DNA of 64,000 nucleotides from an uncultured bacterium (GTDB taxonomy: Bacteria; Bacillota_I; Bacilli_A; Acholeplasmatales; Anaeroplasmataceae): positions 16,254 through 80,253 of the forward strand of contig CASFCK010000005.1 in assembly GCA_949293265.1 (NCBI GenBank), written 5' to 3'. Below the pieces are notes generated by a model. It was not told the origin of the DNA and did no database searches. It saw nothing but the letters and a program-made list of their open reading frames with translations. A program made the translations under genes and the position numbers. This document shows positions 1 through 9,493 of this stretch, in pieces (the first letter of the stretch is position 1; every line of letters begins with the position of its first letter).

Positions 1-198
1 AGGACATGACGTTGTTTGTTTTTCTTTTGACTCAGTCATATTTTTTAACAACTCATCTACATTTAAGTTTTCATCATCAACAAATTCTTTTTGACCAATT
101 TTAATTGTTAGCGGAGCTACATTTATTTTACAATTAGCATTATTAAATTCATTAACTAAAATATCAGCAGAACTATCAACTACAATTTGAAACTTCAT
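1..198 (-). CDS. DegV family fatty-acid-binding protein, N-terminal part (truncated by window edge)
   Basis: The first 66 codons are present, starting at an ATG at 198 with a strong AGGAGGAGG ribosome site just upstream; the rest lies beyond base 1. The protein opens MKFQIVVDSSADI and reaches TTSCP, where DegV proteins have the conserved VDSSxDL start and the TSQP segment that lines the fatty-acid head-group pocket. DegV/FakB proteins bind fatty acids and present them to a FakA-type kinase. It is the promoter-distal gene of a leftward run after exoA, with 14 bases between them. The family is clear; the specific paralogue cannot be told from this piece. Confidence 0.85.
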   Translation of the reverse strand, partial: MKFQIVVDSSADILVNEFNNANCKINVAPLTIKIGQKEFVDDENLNVDELLKNMTESKEKQTTSCP

Positions 199-212
199 AA
201 TTTTTCCTCCTC

Positions 213-959
213 CTAAATTGATATATCTAATAAAATAGGAGCATGATCGCTACCTAAAACATCATCATATATATCAGCATTTATAAGTTTATCCTTTAAT
301 TCGTTAGAAACTAAAAAATAATCTATTCTCCATCCTATACCTTTTTCTCTAGCTCGCATCCGATAACTCCACCATGAATATTTTACATCATTTGGATGTA
401 AAAATCTAAATGTATCTATATATCCTTGATTTAGCAAGGAACTAAAGGCATTGCGTTCTTCGATTGTAAAACCGGCATTCCTTTCATTACCTTTAGGGTT
501 TTTAATATCTATTTCTTGATGAGCAACATTTAAATCACCACAAATTATAACCGGTTTATTCAATGTTTTTAAATAGGCTTTTAAATCTTCTTCATATTCT
601 AATCTATATGGCAACCTTTTTAATTCATTTTGACTATTAGGAGTATACATAGTTATAAAATAAAAGTTTGAATATTCTAATGTTATAACTCTACCTTCGT
701 CATTATATTTTCCGTCAATTAAGCCATAATTTATAGATAATGGTTTTTCTTTAACATATATTAAAGTCCCACTATATCCCTTTTTTATAGCACTATTCAT
801 ATAGTAGGTATATCCATTAACAGATATGTCTTTTTGACCTTCTTGCATCTTAGTTTCTTGAATTGCAAAAATATCTGGTTGTTCTTGATTAAAAAAATCT
901 AAAAAGCCCTTATCTATGCAAGCTCTAATTCCATTTACATTCCAACTAATTAATTTCAT
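213..959 (-). CDS. exoA: Exodeoxyribonuclease III / AP endonuclease
   Basis: A 248-residue EEP-fold nuclease that incises DNA at abasic sites and removes 3' blocking groups in base excision repair. The N terminus MKLISWNVNGIRA carries the family Asn, IQETK supplies the metal-binding Glu, GDLNVAH the catalytic Asp-Asn pair, and SDHAPILLDI the C-terminal Asp-His. The length is normal for ExoA/XthA. The ATG at 959 has an AAGAGGT ribosome site 5 bases upstream. It lies 39 bases downstream of serS, past a hairpin, and 14 bases before degV. Confidence 0.93.
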   Translation of the reverse strand: MKLISWNVNGIRACIDKGFLDFFNQEQPDIFAIQETKMQEGQKDISVNGYTYYMNSAIKKGYSGTLIYVKEKPLSINYGLIDGKYNDEGRVITLEYSNFYFITMYTPNSQNELKRLPYRLEYEEDLKAYLKTLNKPVIICGDLNVAHQEIDIKNPKGNERNAGFTIEERNAFSSLLNQGYIDTFRFLHPNDVKYSWWSYRMRAREKGIGWRIDYFLVSNELKDKLINADIYDDVLGSDHAPILLDISI

Positions 960-977
960 ATTACCTCTTAAAGCAAT

Positions 978-1004
978 AAATAAGACAGTTCTACTGTCTT
1001 ATTT
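978..1004 (-). terminator. Hairpin at the 3' end of serS
   Basis: A 12-base stem (AAATAAGACAGT / ACTGTCTTATTT, loop AGA) spans the serS stop codon. The downstream side on the minus strand is only weakly U-rich. It may be a partial terminator or attenuator between serS and exoA. Confidence 0.5.
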
Positions 1005-2285
1005 AACTGGTTCTAATTTTTTTGTACCACCCATATATGGCCATAAAACTTCTGGAACATCTACACTGCCATCTTCATGAAGATGGTTTTCTAATAGTGC
1101 TATAAGCATTCTAGGTGGAGCCACAACCGTATTATTAAGGGTATGTGCAAAATAATTACCATTATCACCCTTAATTCTAATTCCTAACCGTCTTGCTTGC
1201 GCATCGCCTAAATTAGAACATGAACCAACTTCAAAATATTTATTTTGACGTGGAGACCAAGCTTCAACATCTATTGATTTAACTTTTAGGTCTGCTAAAT
1301 CACCACTACAACATTCTAAAGTTCGACAAGGAATTCCCATTGAAACAAATAATTCTACTGTATAATTATACATTTTTTCAAACCAAGCCATAGAATCTTC
1401 TGGTTCGCATACAACAATCATCTCTTGTTTTTCAAATTGGTGAATACGATAAATACCTCTTTCTTCAATACCATGGGCACCTTTTTCTTTCCTAAAACAA
1501 GGACTATATGAAGTATATGTATAAGGTAATTTGGTCTTATCTAAAATTTGACCAATAAATTTACCAATCATTGAATGTTCACTAGTTCCAATTAAATAAA
1601 GATCTTCACCTTCAATTTTATACATCATTTGATCCATTTCACTAAATGACATTACGCCATCAACAACATTAGATCTAATCATAAATGGTGGAACGACATA
1701 AGTAAAGCCTTTGTTAATCATAAAATCTCTAGCATAAGCTAAGACAGCGCTATGTAATCTAGCAATATTCCCCATTAAATAGTAAAAGCCATTACCAGCA
1801 ACTCTTCTAGCTGAGTCTAGATCTATACCACCTAATTTTTCTATAATATCTAAATGATAAGGAACTTCAAAATCATATTTTGTTGGTTCTAGGAATCTTT
1901 TTCTTTCAACATTTTCAATATCGTTTTTACCAATAGGGACAGATTTATCAATGATATTTGGTATAATCATCATGCGATGTTTTAATTCACTTTCTAAATG
2001 AACTAATTCTTTGTCAAATTCTTCAATCTCTAAATTTATTTTAGAGATTTCTTCCTTTATTTTATTAGCTTCATCAATCTTTTTTTGACGCATTAATAAG
2101 CCGATTTCGCCACTACCCTTATTTCTTTTAGCACGACACGTTTCAACATTACCCTTGATTTGTCTAATCTTAGCATCTAGTTCGATAACTTCATCAACTA
2201 AAGGTAATTTTTCATCTTGAAATTTATTTTTAATATTTTGTTTGACAATTTCTGGATTTTCTCTTAAAAACTTAATATCAATCAT
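999..2285 (-). CDS. serS: Serine--tRNA ligase
   Basis: A class II aminoacyl-tRNA synthetase of 428 residues that charges tRNA-Ser. Residues about 1-110 form the N-terminal antiparallel coiled-coil arm that holds the tRNA. The catalytic core shows motif 2 around CFRKEKGAHG and RGIYRIHQFEK, the serine pocket GTSEHS, and motif 3 around TLNNTVVAPPRMLIALLEN. Motif 3 departs from the usual TLNGS-x-A-xxR wording but keeps the Arg. It follows the AbiEi-like gene by 4 bases, so the two are probably cotranscribed. The start MIDIKFLREN is typical of the family. Confidence 0.96.
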   Translation of the reverse strand: MIDIKFLRENPEIVKQNIKNKFQDEKLPLVDEVIELDAKIRQIKGNVETCRAKRNKGSGEIGLLMRQKKIDEANKIKEEISKINLEIEEFDKELVHLESELKHRMMIIPNIIDKSVPIGKNDIENVERKRFLEPTKYDFEVPYHLDIIEKLGGIDLDSARRVAGNGFYYLMGNIARLHSAVLAYARDFMINKGFTYVVPPFMIRSNVVDGVMSFSEMDQMMYKIEGEDLYLIGTSEHSMIGKFIGQILDKTKLPYTYTSYSPCFRKEKGAHGIEERGIYRIHQFEKQEMIVVCEPEDSMAWFEKMYNYTVELFVSMGIPCRTLECCSGDLADLKVKSIDVEAWSPRQNKYFEVGSCSNLGDAQARRLGIRIKGDNGNYFAHTLNNTVVAPPRMLIALLENHLHEDGSVDVPEVLWPYMGGTKKLEPVK

Positions 2286-2289
2286 CTTA

Positions 2290-2988
2290 TTACTCCCATT
2301 CTAATGCCTTAATAACATGTTCAGATATTTCATATTTACTTGCTTTATTTAAAATTTTATTTAGCGTGTTATTTATTTCAAATTTTTTTAGTATTAAAGA
2401 TACTGCGGCTAATACTCTTTTTTTATAACTCCTTAATGATACAATCTTAAATAAAGCTGATTGACTATATTTACTAGCAAAATTTTTAAAAAAAGTGTAT
2501 AAATTTTCATAATTAATATTTTCAAAATCTTGAATATGTTCAATTAGTTCTAAACAATTAATGATATTATAATAACTTTCATTACGGTAATCTACATCTA
2601 AATAAAAGATAGATAAATCACCTATTTTTCTAATACTTTTAATCAGGAAAATGTTTGTAAATACATAATTAAAGTCAATAACATTATCACTAATTCCTAA
2701 ATCACTATACATTTTACCGCCAACTTGGCAACCATTACGACCTTTATTTGTTAAGAAATCAATAATATCCTTAGTACTAGGTTCTTTATTAAAATCATTA
2801 GAGTATGGTTTATAATACAAACCTTTAGAAATACTTTTAATTGTATTTTCTTTAGAAAGACGAGCAAGTAACTGATAAAATGTGTTTTCTTGCATATCTT
2901 CAAAATAATCTGCATATGTTTGTTTGGCGAAAAATAGTTCGCCTTCTTTTAACATATCAATCCAATTTCTAATGTTTTTTGTAAACAT
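2290..2988 (-). CDS. AbiEi-like / DUF6088-type winged-helix protein
   Basis: 232 residues. The N-terminal 75 residues look like the winged-helix unit of DUF6088/AbiEi-type antitoxins: the segment TFYQLLARLSKENTIKSIS is followed by KGLYYKP, then QVGGKMYSDLGIS, which resembles the usual IVGGxLYxxLGL. These proteins are normally autorepressing antitoxins of type IV modules paired with an AbiEii nucleotidyltransferase. No AbiEii gene is next to it. Instead it sits between a small membrane protein, whose TAA overlaps its ATG, and serS. An orphan regulator is the most cautious reading; assignment is from remembered motifs only. Confidence 0.5.
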   Translation of the reverse strand: MFTKNIRNWIDMLKEGELFFAKQTYADYFEDMQENTFYQLLARLSKENTIKSISKGLYYKPYSNDFNKEPSTKDIIDFLTNKGRNGCQVGGKMYSDLGISDNVIDFNYVFTNIFLIKSIRKIGDLSIFYLDVDYRNESYYNIINCLELIEHIQDFENINYENLYTFFKNFASKYSQSALFKIVSLRSYKKRVLAAVSLILKKFEINNTLNKILNKASKYEISEHVIKALEWE

Positions 2989-3224
2989 TATTGCTCATCC
3001 ACCTTTTCACCAGACTTGTTTTTCAAATGATTTACCCAAAAATAAAATACGGCAGAACCTAAAAGAAAAACTCCAATAAAAACAATAATACCAAAATAAA
3101 ATTTAGTTTCTTTTATAACCCAATAACTATAAATAATAGCTATTATAATTGTATAAGATAAACTTAAAACAAATTGATAACGATACGTTTTAAAATCTTC
3201 CTTTTTTAATTTATTAAAGGTCAT
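2988..3224 (-). CDS. Small two-helix membrane protein, unknown
   Basis: 78 residues with two hydrophobic segments, about residues 19-37 and 44-63, separated by a short charged turn (KETKF) and followed by a basic/acidic tail (NHLKNKSGEKVDEQ). No family recognised. Its stop codon overlaps the start of the AbiEi-like gene (TAATG), so the two are translationally coupled and may work together. It begins 15 bases after tkt ends. Confidence 0.6.
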   Translation of the reverse strand: MTFNKLKKEDFKTYRYQFVLSLSYTIIIAIIYSYWVIKETKFYFGIIVFIGVFLLGSAVFYFWVNHLKNKSGEKVDEQ

Positions 3225-3239
3225 TATACATCATTCCTT

Positions 3240-5177
3240 TTACATACTTTTTAATCTTGCTGTAATATTATCTAATGTGAAACCAAAATATGAATAAATA
3301 GCACTAAGTGGCATCGATTTACCAAATTCATCAACACCTAAAACTTGGTTTGCATAGCGATACCAAGGCATGCTAGCCCCAAGTTCAATAGCTAGTGTTT
3401 TAGCTCTATTTGGTAAAATTTTATTTTTATATTCTTCACTCTGTTTATTAAAAATAAACATAGATGGCATACTAACTACTCTTATGCCGATATCTTGTTT
3501 AGCTAATTCTTTAGCTACATTTAAACATAAATTAAGTTCAGTCCCACAAGATAATAAAATATAATCTATTTTTTGTGGTTCATAAACTATATATGCACCT
3601 TTATTAAAGTCTTCGTTGGTCTCTGCTAAAACTGGCACATCTTGACGTGAAGACACGATAACTGTCGGATAATTATTACCTTTTAAGGCATCAATAATAG
3701 CATAAGTCATTTCCTTAGCATCAGCCGGTCTTACAACATTTAAATTTGGCATAGCTCTTAAACCAGCTAATTGTTCAACTGGTTGATGAGTAGGACCATC
3801 TTCTCCAACACAAACACTATCGTGTGAAAAAATAAATAGAGATGGAATACTCATTAAAGCGGCTTCTCTAATTGAATCTTTCATATAATCAGAGAAAACA
3901 AAGAAACCTGCTACAACGCTAACTAAATTACTTAATGTAAGACCATTACAAATACTTGCCATTGCGTGTTCTCTTACGCCATAACAAATATTTCTTCCTT
4001 GATAGTTCTCTTTACTAAAATTACCATCAACACCTTTAATCATTGTTGAGTTAACTAAGTCAGCAGAACCAGCCATAATACTTTGATTAGCTTCTGCCAT
4101 TTTAGTAATTATACTTCCAGCAACTTTTCGTGTTGATATTTGATTAGTGAAAGTTGGTAAATCACTAGGTATATCTATTTTTTTATTTAATGTTTGATTT
4201 AATAATAAATAATCCGCATTATATTTTTCACTATATGATTTTAACTTTTCTTCATAAGCTAAACGCGCTTCTTTACCTCTTACAATAACGGCCTTTTTAT
4301 ATAATTCATAAACTTCATTAGGAATAGTAAAATTATCATAATGATAATCTAAATTATCCTTTAATGAAGCCAATTGCTCATCATTTAATGGTTTACCATG
4401 AATAGAGCTTGTCCCAGCTAATGAAGTACCATAACCAATAATAGTTTTAACTTCAATAATGGTTGGCTTCTTGTTTTCTTTAGCTTTCTTTATAGCTTCA
4501 TCAATAGCTAAAACATCAAAGCCATCATCGACTTTTAAATAATTCCAATTCATAGCTTCAAATTTCATTTTTATATTGTCGTCACAAGAATTACTTGTTG
4601 GACCATCTAATTGAATATCATTAGAATCATATAAAACTATTAGATTATTTAAAGCTAAATGACCAGCTAAACTACAAGCCTCCATCGCAAGACCTTCTTG
4701 TAAATCACCATCACCACATAATACATAAGTATTATAATTAAACAATTTACAATCTGACTTATTAAATTTAGCATTAAAATATTTACCACTAATAGCCATA
4801 CCTACCGCAGTAGCTAAACCTTGACCTAAAGGACCGGTTGTTACTTCTACTCCTGGTGTATGCCCATATTCAGGATGTCCTGCTGTTTTTGAATCTTTTT
4901 GTCTGAATTGTTGCAAATCAGAAACGCTAATATCAAAACCACTTAAATGTAATAAGACATATAGTATAGCTGAACCATGACCTGCGCTTAATACGAAACG
5001 ATCACGATTAGGCCAATTTTCCTTGCTAGAATCTATCAGCAAATGCCTTGTAAATAAAGTGTGTAAAATTGGGGCACTACCAAGACAAATTCCCGGATGG
5101 CCACTTTTAGCTTTACTAATCATTGAAGTACTTACTACTCTTAAAGCATTTATGGCTAAATTATCTAGATTATTCAT
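3240..5177 (-). CDS. tkt: Transketolase
   Basis: 645 residues. This thiamine-diphosphate enzyme moves two-carbon ketol units in the non-oxidative pentose phosphate pathway. Visible marks are the substrate-site His in KSGHPGICLGSAP, the ThDP/Mg motif GDGDLQEGLAMEA, the SIHGKPL loop, and in the second domain VREHAMASICNGL and HDSVCVGEDGPTHQPVEQ. Length and domain order (ThDP, pyrimidine, C-terminal) match full bacterial transketolases. Its start overlaps the end of the upstream membrane protein gene by 8 bases, so the two share an operon. Confidence 0.95.
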   Translation of the reverse strand: MNNLDNLAINALRVVSTSMISKAKSGHPGICLGSAPILHTLFTRHLLIDSSKENWPNRDRFVLSAGHGSAILYVLLHLSGFDISVSDLQQFRQKDSKTAGHPEYGHTPGVEVTTGPLGQGLATAVGMAISGKYFNAKFNKSDCKLFNYNTYVLCGDGDLQEGLAMEACSLAGHLALNNLIVLYDSNDIQLDGPTSNSCDDNIKMKFEAMNWNYLKVDDGFDVLAIDEAIKKAKENKKPTIIEVKTIIGYGTSLAGTSSIHGKPLNDEQLASLKDNLDYHYDNFTIPNEVYELYKKAVIVRGKEARLAYEEKLKSYSEKYNADYLLLNQTLNKKIDIPSDLPTFTNQISTRKVAGSIITKMAEANQSIMAGSADLVNSTMIKGVDGNFSKENYQGRNICYGVREHAMASICNGLTLSNLVSVVAGFFVFSDYMKDSIREAALMSIPSLFIFSHDSVCVGEDGPTHQPVEQLAGLRAMPNLNVVRPADAKEMTYAIIDALKGNNYPTVIVSSRQDVPVLAETNEDFNKGAYIVYEPQKIDYILLSCGTELNLCLNVAKELAKQDIGIRVVSMPSMFIFNKQSEEYKNKILPNRAKTLAIELGASMPWYRYANQVLGVDEFGKSMPLSAIYSYFGFTLDNITARLKSM

Positions 5178-5895
5178 GATTATCTTCTACTTTTTCTTTA
5201 TTTTCATCATCAGCAGTCGTTGTTTCTTCTGTTTTAGTCTCTACAACTTCATCTTCATCAACATATTTATCTTCGCCATGGTCCTTAGCATCCTCAGCTG
5301 CTATTTCCGCATCTATTTCAGCTTGTTTTTTATCAAAGAAAGTATCAATATATTCTCTTTGGCGATTTAAAACATCTTCAAAACCTTCTGGCGTTAATGT
5401 TTGTTTTATTAAATCTACACTCTCTTTATTAAATGTATTCATCTTATTTTTAGTAAATTTATTTAAAAATAACATACCGATAATAAAGACTAAAAATACC
5501 CCTAATTCCGCATAAATAGACCACTCAGCTGTACCAAATAATAAAGCTATAATTAAATAACAAGCCAAACATAATACAGCTAGTGGAACTAAAATACGAT
5601 AATTAAATTTTTTAGTAACATCGTCACATTTATCCCAAAAATCTAGCCAAATCTTATTTATTGGTTGACTATATAATTCTTTAACGTGTTCATAAAATCC
5701 TTTTTCAATAAACAAGCGATAATTAGTTCCATCCATACTAGTCCAAACTACAAATTTACCTTTAGTAACATTTTGATTGTATAGTGGATCAAAATCATCT
5801 AAATAATACAATTCTACAATTCTACCATCAAACTCTTGAGTTTCAAATGGTTCATAACCCTCTGCTAATTGATATGCTTTAGCATTTAAACGCAT
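5170..5895 (-). CDS. Membrane protein of unknown function with acidic tail
   Basis: 241 residues, no family recognised. Residues 1-95 are soluble and mixed alpha/beta in character; two membrane helices follow (about residues 100-120 and 127-146); then comes a Lys-rich helix and a strongly acidic, Glu/Asp-rich, probably disordered C terminus (about residues 190-241). It overlaps tkt by 8 bases and has a good promoter just upstream, so it appears to be the first gene of the transketolase transcript. A cytoplasmic domain tethered to the membrane is the most that can be inferred. Confidence 0.65.
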   Translation of the reverse strand: MRLNAKAYQLAEGYEPFETQEFDGRIVELYYLDDFDPLYNQNVTKGKFVVWTSMDGTNYRLFIEKGFYEHVKELYSQPINKIWLDFWDKCDDVTKKFNYRILVPLAVLCLACYLIIALLFGTAEWSIYAELGVFLVFIIGMLFLNKFTKNKMNTFNKESVDLIKQTLTPEGFEDVLNRQREYIDTFFDKKQAEIDAEIAAEDAKDHGEDKYVDEDEVVETKTEETTTADDENKEKVEDNHE

Positions 5896-5925
5896 AAATC
5901 TTTCACATTCCTTTCTACTCTAGGT

Positions 5926-5954
5926 ATTATATCAAATATTAAGATAACTTTAAA
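5926..5954 (-). promoter_or_regulatory. Promoter for the 5170-5895 / tkt transcript
   Basis: On the minus strand, TTTAAA (5949-5954), a 17-base spacer and TATAAT (5926-5931), about 30 bases before the ATG at 5895. The imperfect repeat described at 5949-6064 begins at the -35 box. Confidence 0.6.
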
Positions 5955-6064
5955 GCAAAAAAGTAATAAATATTACTACACATTACCTATTTCATCTAGT
6001 TTTTTTACTATAATTAAATCTAAAGTTTATCTGTTTTTAAAATGTACAATCTAAATTTAGAAAA
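5949..6064. repeat. Imperfect direct repeat, left copy (partner 7621-7735)
   Basis: About 115 bases that align, with small gaps and at very roughly 75-80 per cent identity by eye, to 7621-7735. Shared blocks include AAGCAAAAAAGTAA, TCATCTGG/AGTTTTTT and CTATAATTAAATCTA. In the right copy the end is the promoter of the response regulator; here the matching -10 region has decayed to TACAAT. The two copies flank the broken ATPase gene in the same orientation. Confidence 0.6.
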
Positions 6065-6121
6065 CAAATTCACTTTATTCAGCTTGTAAGATTTCTTTTA
6101 ATCTATCTATACTTACAACTA

Positions 6122-7524
6122 TTATTCATTATATTCATCTATAACTTTAATTAAAAATAAATCATTTCTTTCTTTACTCAATGATATTAAATCATCACTA
6201 AAACCACTTAGACTAAATAAAATATAATATTTATTACTATATTTATTTAATTCATTAACTGTTTTCACTTTACTTTCTAATTCATATAAAACACTTAAAC
6301 CAACTTTATGTTTACTATATTTACATTCACCAAATAAAGCTATATTTCTATCATCATTTAAACCTACTATATCTATTTCTAAGGTTTTATTATCCCAATA
6401 TCTGCCTATTCTATTAATATATATTTTCTTGTCGACAGCAAATTTAAAACTAATCGTCCTTGCTATTTCTTCATAAATATATAGCATATAATTTGCTTCA
6501 TAACTATTTTTAATTAAATCTAAAACATAATTTATATTGTTTGTTTCTAAATAATTTATGTTAGGATAAACATATCTAAACCAAAAAAGAATAAAATTAT
6601 CTTTAATTTTATAGATTCCTTTTTTACTTTTACTAGGATCATTTTCCGTTATAGGAACTTCTCTTTCAATTAAGTCTAAATCTATTAATACATTTAAATA
6701 TTTTGTTAAATTAGTTTGTTTAACATTTAAATCTACGGCTATATTTTGTAATTTATGACATCCTTTAGCTATACTTTTAATTAAACTGAAATAGCTACCT
6801 ATTTCACTAACTTCTTTTTGTAATAAAAAGTAAGGCTCTTCATATAAAAACGAATTTTTATTTAATATATTGTTACTAATAGCTTCATATATATCATAAC
6901 AATTATTAAATATTTCTATATATCTAGGTATACCACCAGTAACACCATAAAACAATAATAGCTCCTTACATTTTAAATTAGGATAAAACCTATGATAATC
7001 TAAAAAACTTATTTGTTTTACTTTTATTTGAGCTGTTCTTCTACCATATAAAGGACTAGAATAATTAAGTGTTTGAGAAATCATTAAATTAACTAATTAA
7101 CCACATAATATTAGCATTACGTTATTATCTTTTAATATTAAATCCCATATTTTTTGCATAATAGAAGGAAAAGCTGTATTTTTTAATCCTAAATACTGAA
7201 ATTCATCAATTACTATAATTTTTTAGTACTTGTTTTATATTTCACTAGATAATTAAATATATCATACCAATCTATTAACGCATTATTTAATAATTTATTA
7301 TTAATAAACTTGCTAACTAGATATTTAAAGTTCCTTAGATTATTTTCTTCTTTTTCTTCAGTAGCTAAAAAATAAATACTATCATTATGTTTACTTAAGA
7401 ATTCTCTAATTAAACTAGTCTTACCTACTCTCCTTCTACCATATATAATAACCAAATTTGATTTTTCGCTATTATATTCATTTTCTAGCGTTGATAATTC
7501 TTCAATTCTAGCTATAAAAGTCAT
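6122..7524 (-). pseudogene. AAA ATPase (archaeal-ATPase/DUF234 type), broken by a frameshift and a nonsense codon
   Basis: The N-terminal piece (7213-7524) starts MTFIARIEEL and has a Walker A motif IIYGRRRVGKTSL. The remainder (6122 to about 7220) continues with Walker B IIVIDEFQYL, then LILCG, SPLYGRRTAQIKV and the C-terminal DUF234 nuclease-like region (FGECKYSK). Reading across needs one extra base in the A-run near 7222-7227, where the first piece ends STKKL-stop. A TAA at 7097-7099 replaces the Ser of the family LCGS motif, a one-base change from TCA. Restoring both gives a normal ~465-residue protein. Such ATPases are widespread, often multicopy accessory genes of unknown role. Confidence 0.85.
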
Positions 7525-7620
7525 ATTAACGCCTCTATAATTATTATACTTTAAATTATAATAATTACTAGTATAATAATTCGACTTCTTTTCATAATGA
7601 TGTTATTACAAAATACACAG

Positions 7621-7735
7621 AGATTTAAGCAAAAAAGTAAGCTATTAAAACATTTCCGCTTCATCTGGTTTTTTGCTATAATTAAATCTACAGTGAATCT
7701 ATTTTTAAAATATGGTATAATTAAAATAGAAAATA
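7621..7735. repeat. Imperfect direct repeat, right copy (partner 5949-6064)
   Basis: Right copy of the ~115-base imperfect repeat. It carries the response-regulator promoter: an intact TATAAT at 7716-7721, with a poor -35 (GTGAAT, 7693-7698) 17 bases upstream. Confidence 0.6.
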
Positions 7736-7752
7736 TTTCTGGATGTGATAGT

Positions 7753-8442
7753 ATGCGTAAAAACAATATATTAATAGTTGAAGATGAAACTAACATTTTA
7801 AGAATTATCAGCAATTATTTTAAAAAAGCTAATTATGAGGTTTATGAAGCTACTAATGGTGAAGAAGCTTTAAATATTTTTTTCAATACCAATCTAGATA
7901 TAATCATTTTAGATATCATGATTCCTAAAATAGATGGTTTTGAAGTTGCTAAAAGAATTCGTTCTACTTCTAATATTCCTATTATTGCTATGACAGCCTT
8001 AAGTGAAGAACAAGATATGATTACTGGTTATAATTTAAAGCTAGATGATTATGTAGTTAAACCTTTAAAGCCTAAGATACTAGTAATGAAAGTTAATAAT
8101 TTATTAGCTAGATTAAAAGAACCTGAAAGTATGAAACAAAACTATAAAATAGGTAATATAGAACTAGACTTTGGCGGGTTTAAAGCTTATTTAAATGGTA
8201 TAGATTTAAATTTAAGCAAGACAGAATTTAAATTATTAGCATATTTAATTAAGAATAAAAATAGAGCTTGTTCTAGAACCTTATTATTAGATGAAATTTG
8301 GGGTATGGAGGTCTATGTAGATAGTAGAATAGTTGATACTTATATCAAAAGTCTTCGTAAAGCTTTAAAACCTTATGAATATATTAAAACAATATTTGGT
8401 TTAGGTTATATGTTTAGTGAGGATCAAAATGTTAAAAAGTAA
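7753..8442 (+). CDS. OmpR/PhoB-type response regulator
   Basis: 229 residues. Receiver domain: acidic pocket VEDE near the start, phosphoacceptor Asp in IIILDIMIPKIDG, conserved Thr in IIAMTAL and Lys in VVKPLKP. C-terminal winged helix: LSKTEFKLLAYLI, RTLLLDEIWG, RIVDTYIKSLRKAL and the GLGYMF end. I start it at ATG 7753 (MRKNNILIVEDE); an upstream extension to 7597 would translate the promoter. It overlaps the sensor kinase gene by 14 bases. The stimulus and targets cannot be inferred, since neighbours are unrelated. Confidence 0.9.
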   Translation: MRKNNILIVEDETNILRIISNYFKKANYEVYEATNGEEALNIFFNTNLDIIILDIMIPKIDGFEVAKRIRSTSNIPIIAMTALSEEQDMITGYNLKLDDYVVKPLKPKILVMKVNNLLARLKEPESMKQNYKIGNIELDFGGFKAYLNGIDLNLSKTEFKLLAYLIKNKNRACSRTLLLDEIWGMEVYVDSRIVDTYIKSLRKALKPYEYIKTIFGLGYMFSEDQNVKK

Positions 8443-9493
8443 ATTATTTTGGTTGTTTCTTTCCTATTTTATTTTAATTATCGTCTCTTTTGTTGTTATT
8501 AACTTACTATTAAAAAATTATTCTTATTTATATTTAATTAATATCATTCTTGGGTTTATATCAAGCCTAACAGGTTTTATTCTTATTTATTTTTTCTATA
8601 TTGTTCCTATATTAGCTAGTAACAACCTTGCTAAAAACTATAATGAAGCTAATTATGCTTATAAAAATTATAATTTTAATAACCCTGATTTAATTAAATT
8701 AAATGACAATATAACTTCGTTAGCTGATAAATTAAATATCATTACCCAAAAATATCAAGAAATTAGTACAGAAAATCAAAATTATTATGAACAATATCAG
8801 AAAGATATTGAAACAAAAAAACAATTAGTAGCTAGTATATCTCATGAAATTAAAACTCCTCTAGCTGTTATCGAAGCTACTGCTTCAGCACTTTATGATG
8901 ATATTTTTCCTAAGGAAGATGAAAAAAAAGAGTTAAACAATATTATCAACGAATGTGATAAAACTAGTCAAATGTTGCAAGAAATAGTAAACATTTATAA
9001 ATTAGATAGCAAAAATACTAAATTAGATGCTAAAGAATATAATATTAAAAACTTAATTTTAGCCGTTATAAATGAATATAATAATTTAATTATTAAATAT
9101 AAAAAAACTATTAACATTTTAAATGATTTAAACTTTAATTATAAAATTAATTATAATCAATTTAAAAAAGCTTTAGAAAATATAATTTTAAATGCGATAA
9201 CTTATTCTCCTTTAAATGAAGAAATAACAATTTCTTTAAATAAAAAAACTAATTATTTTGCCTTAGAAATTATAAATTATGGAATAAATATTCCTAAGGA
9301 AGCTATCAATAAACTTTTTGAGCCTTTTTATAGAGTCGATGAGGCTAGAACAAAAAAAGAAGACCACGGCAATGGCCTTGGCCTTTATATAGTTAAAGAA
9401 ATATTAGATAAACACCAACTTAATTATGGCATTATAAATATCGATAATGGTGTTAAATTTTATATTCTATTTCCTATGCCAATTCTAAATTAG
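8429..9493 (+). CDS. Membrane sensor histidine kinase
   Basis: 354 residues from ATG 8429, which has GAGG 6 bases upstream; a GTG at 8417 would add four residues. Two membrane helices (about residues 7-27 and 34-59) enclose almost no outside loop, so it probably senses at or inside the membrane. A coiled coil leads to the H-box SISHEIKTPLAV, the N-box ILNAITYS, and the ATP lid motifs IPKEAINKLFEPFYR and GNGLGLYIVKE. It is the partner of the upstream response regulator. The last 20 bases overlap the end of tsaD convergently. Confidence 0.9.
   Translation: MLKSKLFWLFLSYFILIIVSFVVINLLLKNYSYLYLINIILGFISSLTGFILIYFFYIVPILASNNLAKNYNEANYAYKNYNFNNPDLIKLNDNITSLADKLNIITQKYQEISTENQNYYEQYQKDIETKKQLVASISHEIKTPLAVIEATASALYDDIFPKEDEKKELNNIINECDKTSQMLQEIVNIYKLDSKNTKLDAKEYNIKNLILAVINEYNNLIIKYKKTINILNDLNFNYKINYNQFKKALENIILNAITYSPLNEEITISLNKKTNYFALEIINYGINIPKEAINKLFEPFYRVDEARTKKEDHGNGLGLYIVKEILDKHQLNYGIINIDNGVKFYILFPMPILN

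Noticed and set aside
7597..7752. N-terminal extension of the response regulator
   Set aside because: The added residues are translated promoter sequence; receiver domains start at MRKNNILIVEDE.
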